7,287 nt of DNA from an uncultured Alistipes sp. (GCA_900766655.1 CAAFWE010000211.1:1-7287), one strand, 5' to 3'. Counted from the stretch's first letter, positions 1 to 6,445 are shown. Program-made: numbers and translations. Notes: generated by a model from the sequence alone, not told the origin.

Positions 1-416
1 TCCCTTGTCGTCGTGAGCCACGCGGCTTGCTCATCGTGGAGATGAAGAAGTACTATATCCTCTGCACCCACCTCTCGCTCAATGCACAGGACAGATTGAC
101 CTCGGTGGGTATCATTCGCGATGTAGTGTCGAAGCTCAACAAGCCAGTATTCATTGCTGGTGATATGAACGCAACACCAACCTCGGCACCTATCAAGGCA
201 TTCCAGGAGTACACACAGGTACTCAACGATGTGAATAAGTTCACCATCTCGTCGAAGAATCCACGCAAGTGCATCGACTATATCTTGGGCACAAATGGTC
301 GATTCAAGGTGAAGAAAGACCATGTTTACAACGGTGTTCTCGCATCTGACCACCTTCCGCTCTATGTCGATGTGAAGATTTTGAAAGAGAAGAAGACCAA
401 GAAGTCAAAGAAATAA
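1..416 (+). CDS. Endonuclease/exonuclease/phosphatase (EEP) family protein, C-terminal part (5' end outside window)
   Basis: The reading frame is open from the left edge (first full codon at position 3) to TAA at 414-416, so the gene starts upstream. The TTG at 27 is not a credible start because in-frame coding that fits the family precedes it. Counting from that TTG, the EEP metal-dependent hydrolase motifs appear in order: CTHL at 13-16, GDMNATP at 45-51 (metal-binding Asp and catalytic Asn), CIDYI at 82-86, and SDHLPLYVDV at 107-116 (the catalytic Asp-His pair). The protein ends in a lysine-rich tail, KEKKTKKSKK. The family cleaves phosphodiester or phosphate-ester bonds in nucleic acids, lipids or sugar phosphates; the substrate cannot be told from this half. 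A signal peptide, if any, would lie outside the window. Its stop overlaps the start of the nitroreductase gene by one base (TAATG), which implies translational coupling. The family call is solid; the specific function is unknown. Confidence 0.88.
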   Translation, partial: PCRREPRGLLIVEMKKYYILCTHLSLNAQDRLTSVGIIRDVVSKLNKPVFIAGDMNATPTSAPIKAFQEYTQVLNDVNKFTISSKNPRKCIDYILGTNGRFKVKKDHVYNGVLASDHLPLYVDVKILKEKKTKKSKK

Positions 417-1048
417 TGGCAGACAACTATTTAGGTCGAAAAATGGAGGAGTACGAGGCGCAGAAATGCGCCTCTGTACGTACTCGCAGGGTGTCACTCG
501 TCTCGTTGCTTGCGAAGAACCGCTCGACGCGAGGTTTCGACTCCTCGTTCAAGGTGCGTCACGACCAGCTCCAGTCGCTCGTCGAGGCGGCACGCCTCTC
601 GCCCTCCGCTATGAATCAGCAGGTGCTTCGCTACCGCCTTGTCACCGAGGAGGAGGCGCACCTTGTACTACCCCACATCCGTTTGGGCGCGGCATTACCC
701 GAACTGAATCTCCCTCTCGCTGGCACCGAGCCAAATGCATTTGTGGTCATTTGCACCGACAAGGAGGGACGATTTGTCGATATGGATATGGGCATTGCGA
801 CGCAGAGCATCCTACTGCGTGCGGTGGAGATGGGTTTGAATGGCGTATGTATTGCAGCCTTCGACAAGGAGAGGGTGCGCGAGGCGTTGCAGCTACCTCT
901 CACACCGCAGTTGATTCTCGCCATAGGTCGCTCGGCCGAGCATATCGAGGTGGTCGAGATTGCCGAGGGCGAAAATCAGAGATACTACCGCCAGAATGGC
1001 ACTCACTTTGTACCTAAAATCAAGATTGAGGATCTAATCATAAGGTAG
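416..1048 (+). CDS. Nitroreductase-family FMN-dependent oxidoreductase
   Basis: This 210-residue protein matches the nitroreductase fold, whose members are FMN enzymes that use NAD(P)H to reduce nitro compounds, quinones, flavins or enones in the cytoplasm. NRSTRGF at 35-41 is the usual N-terminal FMN-phosphate-binding arginine motif. SPSAMNQQ at 62-69 is the second flavin-binding loop. MDMGIATQSILLRAVEMGL at 123-141, followed by NGVCI, is the central helix and strand typical of the family. AIGRSAE at 169-175 matches the C-terminal 'iGyp' segment. Length is normal. The first 25 or so residues (NYLGRKMEEYEAQK, then an Arg-rich stretch) lie before the flavin domain and are charged and probably helical. 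The ATG at 416 overlaps the upstream stop codon, and no better start follows before the FMN motif. The DUF4252-like gene begins two bases after its stop, so all three genes are probably co-transcribed. The physiological substrate is not evident. Confidence 0.9.
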   Translation: MADNYLGRKMEEYEAQKCASVRTRRVSLVSLLAKNRSTRGFDSSFKVRHDQLQSLVEAARLSPSAMNQQVLRYRLVTEEEAHLVLPHIRLGAALPELNLPLAGTEPNAFVVICTDKEGRFVDMDMGIATQSILLRAVEMGLNGVCIAAFDKERVREALQLPLTPQLILAIGRSAEHIEVVEIAEGENQRYYRQNGTHFVPKIKIEDLIIR

Positions 1049-1050
1049 AG

Positions 1051-1536
1051 ATGAGAAGGATATTGATGATATTTGCCACCATTGCACTCTTGGCAGTTAC
1101 TCCGCTTGCCATAGCTCAGGAGAAGACTACGCAGTCGTCGTTAGAGCAGATTACAGCTCTCGCTGCGAAATACAAGGGCAAGAGCGGAGTGGCAAGCCTT
1201 GTTGCCAATGGAGGTGGCAAGCTCAATATGGTGAAGATGATACTCCGCAAAGATTTCGACAAGGAGTTTATCGAGGGCATCGAATGCTTCGCCATAATAT
1301 CCTACAAGGATGCCTCAACGGAGCTACGCAACAAAATCGTTGACGACATTGCACCGATAATTGCCCCATTGAGCGAGGTGGATGTCAAGGGTAAACTCAA
1401 ACCCAACGCACGCGGGCGAGGTTATGTCCGACGCAAGCCCGAGACGCAACGAGTGAGCGACTTGGTGGTCGTGATGGAGTCGCCCGCACCGAAATTGATA
1501 TACTTTGGTGGCGACTTCGAGGATGAAAACAAATAG
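1051..1536 (+). CDS. Exported DUF4252-like protein
   Basis: This is a 161-residue protein with a classical signal peptide: MRR, then a hydrophobic core at about 4-19, then a likely cleavage after AIA at 20-22 before QEKTTQ. There is no lipobox cysteine, so it should be released to the periplasm rather than lipid-anchored. The mature part, with SGVASLVANGGGKLNMVKMI at 45-64, the IECFAII strand at 77-83 and a final LVVVMESPAPKLIYFGGDF strand pair at 138-156, resembles the DUF4252 family of small Bacteroidota envelope proteins. Members have no established function. The segment at 112-134 is strongly basic. The gene is last in the EEP-nitroreductase operon, with a two-base gap upstream, and its TAG stop lies inside the stem of the terminator hairpin. 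The DUF4252 assignment is from recognised pattern, not from a search. Confidence 0.8.
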   Translation: MRRILMIFATIALLAVTPLAIAQEKTTQSSLEQITALAAKYKGKSGVASLVANGGGKLNMVKMILRKDFDKEFIEGIECFAIISYKDASTELRNKIVDDIAPIIAPLSEVDVKGKLKPNARGRGYVRRKPETQRVSDLVVVMESPAPKLIYFGGDFEDENK

Positions 1537-1566
1537 GAGAACAACCATAAGGGTTGTTCTCCTATT
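1532..1566. terminator. Bidirectional intrinsic terminator between converging genes
   Basis: A perfect 15-bp stem pairs AATAGGAGAACAACC (1532-1546) with GGTTGTTCTCCTATT (1552-1566) around a 5-base loop, ATAAG. On the minus strand it is followed by a T-rich run (TTTGTTTTC), a good terminator tail for the gene ending at 1586. On the plus strand the tail is only AT-rich (ATATTATATAA), so termination of the rightward operon may be less U-tract dependent. The stem includes the TAG stop of the DUF4252-like gene. Confidence 0.85.
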
Positions 1567-1585
1567 ATATTATATAAGGTATAGA

Positions 1586-2257
1586 CTACTTGAATACCTC
1601 GAGGAAACCTTCGTACTGGTCAAACAGAGGCTCACATCGGAGATAGATTTCACGCGCGAGTGCCTGCTGTGTTGGTCGCTCCGACGAGATATCTTTGAGG
1701 TACCTCTCATCAGCCGTATGCTCCTCGCGTGCAAGCTCCTCCACGAGGTGACGATGGCGACGCAGAGCCGACATTGTCTCGCTCGAGATTTCGCCCTTGC
1801 GAGCATACTCGGCCAACGCCTCGACCATAGGTCGAAATGCGCTCTTATCGCCCAAATCGGGCAGAATCTCGCTCAAACACTCCCACTCCTCGAGAGCTAT
1901 GTAGCATAGAGCCAACTGCGGTGTGGCCTCGATGTGATCCTCGCTATCGCAATCGAGCAATAGCTCCAACTGCGCAGCCGATAGCTCGACATCACCCGCA
2001 AGGAAGTTGTCCACCGCCGAGCCATAGACTATCTCGATGGCGGCGCGTGTGTTCGGATGCGAGAAATCCAGCTCGGTAGCCTCATCCTCGGGCAACACAT
2101 CGACAATCTGCTGAAAGGCCTGATAGCGAGTATTGCAAGCCGCCTCGAAGTCGCCTTCGGACTCCTGAGTATGAGCCAACTCAAGCGTCTTTGCGAAGTC
2201 GCCTCCAAGAAGGATATAGTTCTGATTTTCAGTAGGTTTGAGAGTTACTCTTGCCAT
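1586..2257 (-). CDS. Unrecognised acidic helical protein, TPR-like, second gene of cstA operon
   Basis: I do not recognise the family of this 223-residue protein. It is rich in Glu and Asp, has no signal peptide or membrane segment, and looks fully alpha-helical. Paired amphipathic helices spaced like tetratricopeptide units can be seen at about 19-55 (a Leu/Ala-rich helix, then GDFEAACNTRYQAFQQIVDVLP), at 70-103 (AAIEIVYGSAVDNFLAGDVE, then LSAAQLELLLDCD) and at 108-134 (PQLALCYIALEEWECLSEILPDL). TPR-like folds usually serve protein-protein contact. A charged C-terminal region (160-207) follows. The ATG at 2257-2255 is six bases after the cstA stop, so the two genes are almost certainly co-transcribed and the protein probably acts with, or is regulated with, the transporter. 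It is followed by the bidirectional hairpin at 1532-1566. Being a real gene is well supported by operon position and coherent composition; function is open. Confidence 0.82.
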   Translation of the reverse strand: MARVTLKPTENQNYILLGGDFAKTLELAHTQESEGDFEAACNTRYQAFQQIVDVLPEDEATELDFSHPNTRAAIEIVYGSAVDNFLAGDVELSAAQLELLLDCDSEDHIEATPQLALCYIALEEWECLSEILPDLGDKSAFRPMVEALAEYARKGEISSETMSALRRHRHLVEELAREEHTADERYLKDISSERPTQQALAREIYLRCEPLFDQYEGFLEVFK

Positions 2258-2263
2258 AATTGC

Positions 2264-3685
2264 CTATTTATTAACGCTCTTATCGCCCTGCTTCAAGGCG
2301 TAGATCATATAGGATGTAATCACGATGGTCAAGACTCCACCCCACACATATGCCATAGGTACTGCACCCATACCCACAAACTGGTTCGATACAAAGACAA
2401 ACGACGAGCAGATGTAGGTCATAAAGATAGCTGGAATGAGGGCCACCCAATAGTTGCTCTTAGCACGATAGAGGTACACGACGATGCACCACAAAACCAC
2501 CGATGCCAAGGCCTGATTGGTCCAAGCGAAGTAACGCCACACAACATCGAAATCGACAAATGTCAACACCACACCCACAGCAAAGAGAGGCAACGCAATG
2601 GCGAGTCGCTTCCACTTGGTGCGCTGCTCGATGTGGAACACATCGGCAATGATGAGGCGAGCCGAGCGGAATGCAGTATCGCCCGAGGTGATAGGAGCTG
2701 CTACAACGCCAAGTATTGCGAGAATACCGCCCACAACACCGAGTGTGGTGGTCGAAATCTCGTTCACAACCCACGCTGGAGTATGGCCAGCCATAACAGT
2801 CGAAACACCGCCCTTGTCATAGAAGAATGCCATCGAGATGGCTGCCCAAATCAGAGCAATCACCGACTCGGAGATCATCGAGCCATAGAATACGAATCGG
2901 CACTCACGCTCGTTGTTGACGCAACGCGCCATCAGAGGCGACTGCGTAGCGTGGAAGCCAGATATTGCACCACAAGCGATGGTGATAAAGAGCGTAGGTA
3001 TCAACGGTAGATTGGCCTTGTTGGCGTGGAGATTCTCGAATGTCATCGAAGGGATGGTATAGTCGCCAAAGAGCAATACGCCAAGCAGACCAAGTGCCAT
3101 CAACACCAGCGCAGCACCAAAGAGCGGATAAATCTTGCCAATGAGCTTATCGACAGGCAACAATGTTGCAATGAAGTAGTAGACGATAATGATTGCCAAC
3201 CACCAATTTCTCGATAGGAACTCAAACTTTGTTGCGAGGATGTCGGCTGGACTGACGACGAATACCACACCCACCAACAAGAGCAGTATAACCGAGAATA
3301 CACGCATAAAGGCACCTGCGCCCTTACCGAGGTAGCGAGCTACAATCTCGGTGATGCTCAAGCCATCGTTGCGGACCAGAATCACACCCGAGAGGTAGTC
3401 GTGCATTGCACCCATAAAGATACCGCCAATGGTAATCCAAAGAAATGCCACTGGGCCATAGCAAGCACCGAGGATAGCACCGAAAATTGGACCAGTGCCG
3501 GCAATATTTAGGAGTTGGATAAGGAAGGTGCGCCAGCGTGGCATAGGCACATAGTCTACACCATCGTAGAGCCGCTCACTTGGCACCGATGCCTTACCAT
3601 CGATTTTCAACACCTTGTCGAGATACTTGCCATAGCTGAAATAGGCTACTACAAGCAATACCAAACAACAAATAAAGGTTATCAT
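2264..3685 (-). CDS. cstA: Carbon starvation protein CstA family transporter (short form)
   Basis: This is a 473-residue polytopic inner-membrane protein with about a dozen hydrophobic segments, beginning at residue 2. Family motifs are intact: GTGPIFGAILGA at 63-74, GAMHDYLSG at 92-100 followed by RNDGLSITEIVARYLG, SGFHATQSP at 242-250, and PITSGDTAFRSARL at 331-344. CstA proteins import peptides and, in Escherichia coli relatives, pyruvate under carbon limitation. At about 470 residues this is the short form found in Bacteroidota and Firmicutes, against about 700 in E. coli CstA. I chose the ATG at 3685-3683 because it begins directly at the first membrane segment. The frame stays open 76 codons further upstream, but that stretch is the complement of the promoter and the tRNA gene. 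A promoter-like sequence lies 30-60 bases upstream. The unrecognised TPR-like gene follows after six bases. No small YbdD/DUF466 partner gene is present next to it. Family confidence is high; the substrate is inferred only. Confidence 0.95.
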   Translation of the reverse strand: MITFICCLVLLVVAYFSYGKYLDKVLKIDGKASVPSERLYDGVDYVPMPRWRTFLIQLLNIAGTGPIFGAILGACYGPVAFLWITIGGIFMGAMHDYLSGVILVRNDGLSITEIVARYLGKGAGAFMRVFSVILLLLVGVVFVVSPADILATKFEFLSRNWWLAIIIVYYFIATLLPVDKLIGKIYPLFGAALVLMALGLLGVLLFGDYTIPSMTFENLHANKANLPLIPTLFITIACGAISGFHATQSPLMARCVNNERECRFVFYGSMISESVIALIWAAISMAFFYDKGGVSTVMAGHTPAWVVNEISTTTLGVVGGILAILGVVAAPITSGDTAFRSARLIIADVFHIEQRTKWKRLAIALPLFAVGVVLTFVDFDVVWRYFAWTNQALASVVLWCIVVYLYRAKSNYWVALIPAIFMTYICSSFVFVSNQFVGMGAVPMAYVWGGVLTIVITSYMIYALKQGDKSVNK

Positions 3686-3714
3686 ACAAATAATTTTAGG
3701 GTTAAAACCGAAGG

Positions 3715-3745
3715 CGAAGTTACGAAAAAAACGGAAAAGAGAGAA
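3715..3745 (-). promoter_or_regulatory. Probable cstA promoter (Bacteroidota type)
   Basis: Read on the minus strand, TAACTTCG at 3722-3715 matches the Bacteroidota -7 consensus TAnnTTTG except for one base. It is preceded, 20 bases upstream, by TTC (3745-3743) in place of the -33 TTG, with a T-rich spacer. This would start transcription near 3708 and give a leader of roughly 20-25 bases before the cstA ATG. The -33 match is weak, so the assignment rests mainly on the -7 element and its position. Confidence 0.5.
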
Positions 3746-3765
3746 CCGAAAAGGGAAATAATTGC

Positions 3766-3773
3766 TATATTTG
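3766..3773 (+). promoter_or_regulatory. Probable tRNA-Thr promoter, -7 element
   Basis: TATATTTG is an exact match to the Bacteroidota -7 consensus TAnnTTTG and lies 31 bases before the first base of the tRNA, leaving a short 5' leader for RNase P to remove. No TTG is found at the usual -33 distance (about 3743-3745 reads GAA). It lies on the opposite strand from the cstA promoter and only about 45 bases from that promoter's -7 box. Confidence 0.5.
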
Positions 3774-3804
3774 CCCAACGAAAACGAAATTGCGAGTCTC
3801 GTTT

Positions 3805-3876
3805 GCCGATTTAGCTCAGCGGTAGAGCACTTCACTCGTAATGAAGGGGTCTCGGGTTCAAATCCCGAAATCGGCT
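3805..3876 (+). tRNA. tRNA-Thr (anticodon CGU)
   Basis: A complete cloverleaf can be folded by hand. The acceptor GCCGATT (3805-3811) pairs perfectly with AATCGGC (3869-3875). The D stem is GCTC/GAGC (3814-3817 with 3825-3828). The anticodon stem CTTCA/TGAAG (3830-3834 with 3842-3846) encloses the loop CTCGTAA, giving anticodon CGT at 3837-3839, which reads the threonine codon ACG. The variable loop is GGGTC. The T stem TCGGG/CCCGA encloses TTCAAAT. The discriminator base is T at 3876 and the 3' CCA is not encoded, so it must be added by nucleotidyltransferase. The gene stands alone, with its own promoter-like -7 element and a strong hairpin after it. Confidence 0.97.
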
Positions 3877-3886
3877 CGTTGAACAA

Positions 3887-3919
3887 AATAGGGTGCAGCC
3901 TCAATGGTTGCACCCTATT
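3887..3919. terminator. Bidirectional terminator between tRNA-Thr and malQ
   Basis: AATAGGGTGCA (3887-3897) pairs perfectly with TGCACCCTATT (3909-3919). The stem can extend inward by GCC/GGT (one G-T pair) to 14 bp with a TCAAT loop. On the minus strand the stem is followed by TATTTTGTT, giving malQ a usable U-rich tail 19 bases after its stop. On the plus strand the tail is only moderately T-rich (CTATTATGTTT), but the hairpin begins ten bases after the tRNA and would also end that transcript. Confidence 0.85.
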
Positions 3920-3937
3920 CTATTATGTTTCACTCGA

Positions 3938-6346
3938 TTATCGTTTCGACTCGGCAACAAGCGATGCAACCTTTGCGGTGAAGCCATCGGCTGCAAGCAA
4001 CTCCTCGAGGGTGAGATGCATACGATAACGCCAATAGTGACGAGTAACTGCAGGCACATTGATGCGCTCACGCTCGATATCCTCGCAGCGCAACTCCTCC
4101 GACACCGACAACCAATCCTGCAGAGGCAAGATGGTCAGCAGCGAAGGCGAGAGCAGGTGTCGCTCGACAATCTTCTCACACAACTCAGCTGTAGCCTCCT
4201 TCGGAGCCTCGCCATCCAAGCCGAGAATATTGCCATAGTAGTATTGCTGCTGCGCCTCGTCACGCCACCACAATCGCAATGGCGACATATCGTGGGTGGA
4301 GGTGGTGCAGACCGAGAGGTAAGGCAAGTGTAAGACATCGCCATAGCGCACACCATACTCCTTCGGCATACGCTCAATCTCGAGTGAGAGGATCTGCTGT
4401 TCGCGCATCACCTGAGGCACACACGAAGGTATCATACCCAAATCCTCACCACAAGCCATCATCGAGGTCGAGGTGGTGAGCAAGCCCAATCGCTCGGCAC
4501 CCGTCATACCCCAGAAGGCGTTGTGACGACGGTAGAAGAAGTTGTCGTGCAGACGCACAAAGGCCTCCTTCTGCATCTTCGACAGAGCCTTGTATCGCTC
4601 GGTAGCAAATGGCGAGATGCGAGGCACATAGCCCTCACCATAGCTCAACCACAACTCATTGTCGTCGCTATAGTCTGTGGCTACATCGCGCTCGGCATCG
4701 AAGTAGAATCCCTCGCCACGAACCTCGCTCGCCGAGTATGGCAACGATGGTGCAAAGGCTCCAAGCAACGCACTCTTGGCACCCTCTGGCACCGCCCATA
4801 TGCGGAAGAATCCGAGAATATGGTCGATGCGATATACATCGAAGTAGTCGGCCATCTTGGCCAAGCGAGCACGCCACCAAGCGTAGTCATCCTCGGCCAT
4901 CTTCTCCCAATTGTAGAGCGGGAAGCCCCAATTCTGCCCCTCGGCAGCAAAATCGTCTGGCGGAGCACCAGCCGACGAGCTCGGTACAAAGAGTTCAGGA
5001 TTCTGCCATACATCAACACTTGTGCGCGATACACCAATAGGTATATCACCCTTGAGCACCACGCCCTTCGAGTGGAGATAGTCGCGCACCTTGCGCAACT
5101 GTCTATCGAGGTGATACTGCACATAGTAGTAGAAGCCCACCTCCTTCTCGTTGCGCTCGGCAAAGGCCGCACAACGCTTCTCGATGAATTTCGAGAAGGT
5201 CTTCCACTCCTCGAAGTTGGCTGTTCCATACTTATCGCGCAACACCGAGAATACAGCGTAAGGCATCAGCCACGAACGATTCTGCTTCTCGAAGTCGCGG
5301 TACGACTTGCTATCCATACAACGCTTGCCGAGCAACTCGTACATCTTGCGCAGATACTTCATCTTCGCCTTCACGACACGCTCGTAGTCCATTTCGGGCA
5401 GAGCATTCAACTCCTGCTGCAACACCTCCATCTCACGACGGTCGTTCTCGTCACGCAGATAACCCACATCGCTCAAGCGGATGTAGATTGGATGCAATGC
5501 AAACGAAGAGAGTGTATTATATGGATAGGAGTCCTCCCAAGAGAGGGACATCGTGGTATCGTTGATTGGCAATATCTGGATTATGCGCTGTCCTGTAGTG
5601 GCACACCAATCGCCCAAGAGTTGCAAATCGGCAAACTCACCTACGCCAAAGCTACTATTCGAGCGCAACGAGAAGAGAGGCACCGCAACGCCCGCACCGC
5701 GCCACTGCACATTGTCGCGCATACGCAAACCAAAGGTTATCTGCAACTTATCGATTTGAGGCAGAGTACGATTCTCGCCCTGCTCCCAGCGCACAAGTGC
5801 TCCATCCTTGTCTACCACTACAAACTTATACTCGGCATAGTCGTGTTCGCGCAACGCCACGCCCCAGCGATAGTTGCCGAGATAGATCATCGGCTGTGGC
5901 TTCTGCCACTCGCCCAAACCAACCGACGAGCCTACGATAGCCAATCGCTCTGCCGAAGGGAGTGCCGCCTCAACCTCGAGATAGTGGGTAGCACCCACCA
6001 TCGAAGGGGCGGTCTCGACAGTTCGCGAGAAGAGACCGTGACGGAACATCGACGAGAAGAGAGGTTTGTTCGACGGGTTGTCGCTCCAGTGGTCAATAAC
6101 CTCGACCTCGGGCACGCCCAACACCTCGGTTAACGAGTGTGGCTCGCCCCACTCGGTACGCACCACGCGACGACCCTCAACCACTCGGTAGGAGTAACGA
6201 TACGGGCGGTTGGAGTGGAGCTCGACGCTTGCGCTCCAGAAACCATCACCTTCGTGACGCATATCAATAGCCTTGCCCTCGACTGGCACAAGCTGAAGTT
6301 TCGCACCCTCATTGGTGCAGTAGTGTAGTAGTAGTTTAGCTTTCAT
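3938..6346 (-). CDS. malQ: 4-alpha-glucanotransferase (amylomaltase, GH77) with two N-terminal CBM20 domains
   Basis: This 802-residue cytoplasmic enzyme transfers alpha-1,4-glucan segments between maltodextrins and releases glucose, serving maltose/starch or glycogen breakdown. Two starch-binding CBM20-like domains come first, at about 1-100 and 120-215 (the second carrying VGSSVGLGEWQKPQPM and a YKFVVVDKDG strand). The GH77 barrel starts near GAGVAVPLFSLRS at 217-229. The catalytic residues are visible: nucleophile Asp508 in YRIDH, acid/base Glu634 in GEDLG, and Asp686 in STHDMSP. LKGDIPIGVSRTSVDVW (431-447) and GAPPDDFAAEGQNWGFPLYNW (460-480) are further family landmarks. A long charged helical insert at about 295-410 and the tandem CBM20 match the plant DPE2 architecture rather than compact E. 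coli MalQ. The ATG at 6346 keeps the first CBM20 whole; the next Met (residue 29) would cut it. A perfect -7 box ends only four bases before this ATG. The gene is monocistronic, with a terminator on each side. Confidence 0.95.
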   Translation of the reverse strand: MKAKLLLHYCTNEGAKLQLVPVEGKAIDMRHEGDGFWSASVELHSNRPYRYSYRVVEGRRVVRTEWGEPHSLTEVLGVPEVEVIDHWSDNPSNKPLFSSMFRHGLFSRTVETAPSMVGATHYLEVEAALPSAERLAIVGSSVGLGEWQKPQPMIYLGNYRWGVALREHDYAEYKFVVVDKDGALVRWEQGENRTLPQIDKLQITFGLRMRDNVQWRGAGVAVPLFSLRSNSSFGVGEFADLQLLGDWCATTGQRIIQILPINDTTMSLSWEDSYPYNTLSSFALHPIYIRLSDVGYLRDENDRREMEVLQQELNALPEMDYERVVKAKMKYLRKMYELLGKRCMDSKSYRDFEKQNRSWLMPYAVFSVLRDKYGTANFEEWKTFSKFIEKRCAAFAERNEKEVGFYYYVQYHLDRQLRKVRDYLHSKGVVLKGDIPIGVSRTSVDVWQNPELFVPSSSAGAPPDDFAAEGQNWGFPLYNWEKMAEDDYAWWRARLAKMADYFDVYRIDHILGFFRIWAVPEGAKSALLGAFAPSLPYSASEVRGEGFYFDAERDVATDYSDDNELWLSYGEGYVPRISPFATERYKALSKMQKEAFVRLHDNFFYRRHNAFWGMTGAERLGLLTTSTSMMACGEDLGMIPSCVPQVMREQQILSLEIERMPKEYGVRYGDVLHLPYLSVCTTSTHDMSPLRLWWRDEAQQQYYYGNILGLDGEAPKEATAELCEKIVERHLLSPSLLTILPLQDWLSVSEELRCEDIERERINVPAVTRHYWRYRMHLTLEELLAADGFTAKVASLVAESKR

Positions 6347-6350
6347 ATAC

Positions 6351-6381
6351 CAAATTTAGGCATAATTTTCGAGATATGCAA
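6351..6381 (-). promoter_or_regulatory. malQ promoter (consensus Bacteroidota -33/-7)
   Basis: On the minus strand TTG (6381-6379) is followed after 20 bases by TAAATTTG (6358-6351), an exact TAnnTTTG. Both spacing and sequence fit the primary sigma factor promoters of Bacteroides. The box ends four bases before the malQ ATG, so the transcription start should fall at or within a few bases of the start codon. Confidence 0.7.
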
Positions 6382-6404
6382 GTTTTCGCACCGATTTATG
6401 CAAC

Positions 6405-6432
6405 AAAAAAGGATACCCGCGTGGATATCCTT
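6405..6432 (-). terminator. Rho-independent terminator downstream of pgi
   Basis: On the minus strand AAGGATA (6432-6426) pairs with TATCCTT (6415-6409). Inside it, CC pairs with GG around an ACGCG loop, leaving one bulged T. A run of six T (6410-6405) follows directly, giving a textbook intrinsic terminator for leftward transcription from pgi. It ends 24 bases before the -33 element of the malQ promoter, so it insulates malQ from read-through. Confidence 0.8.
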
Positions 6433-6445
6433 CTTATCTTATTCC

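Noticed and set aside
27..29. TTG as start of the EEP protein
   Set aside because: The frame is open to the window edge and the residues before it (EPRG) fit the EEP family, so the gene is cut by the window.
2057..3010. 317-codon plus-strand open frame spanning the TPR-like gene and cstA
   Set aside because: Same register effect. It crosses two clearly real minus-strand genes, and its translation is rich in Cys, His, Arg and Asn without recognisable motifs.
3686..3913. 76-residue N-terminal extension of CstA
   Set aside because: This stretch is the complement of the tRNA-Thr gene and the cstA promoter. CstA proteins begin at the first membrane segment, which matches the ATG at 3685.
4523..6133. 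536-codon plus-strand open frame opposite malQ
   Set aside because: It is in codon register with malQ, which has intact GH77 motifs. Its protein is low in family-like features, rich in His, Arg and Ile/Leu, and has no domain I recognise. The openness is explained by absence of TTA, CTA and TCA codons in malQ.
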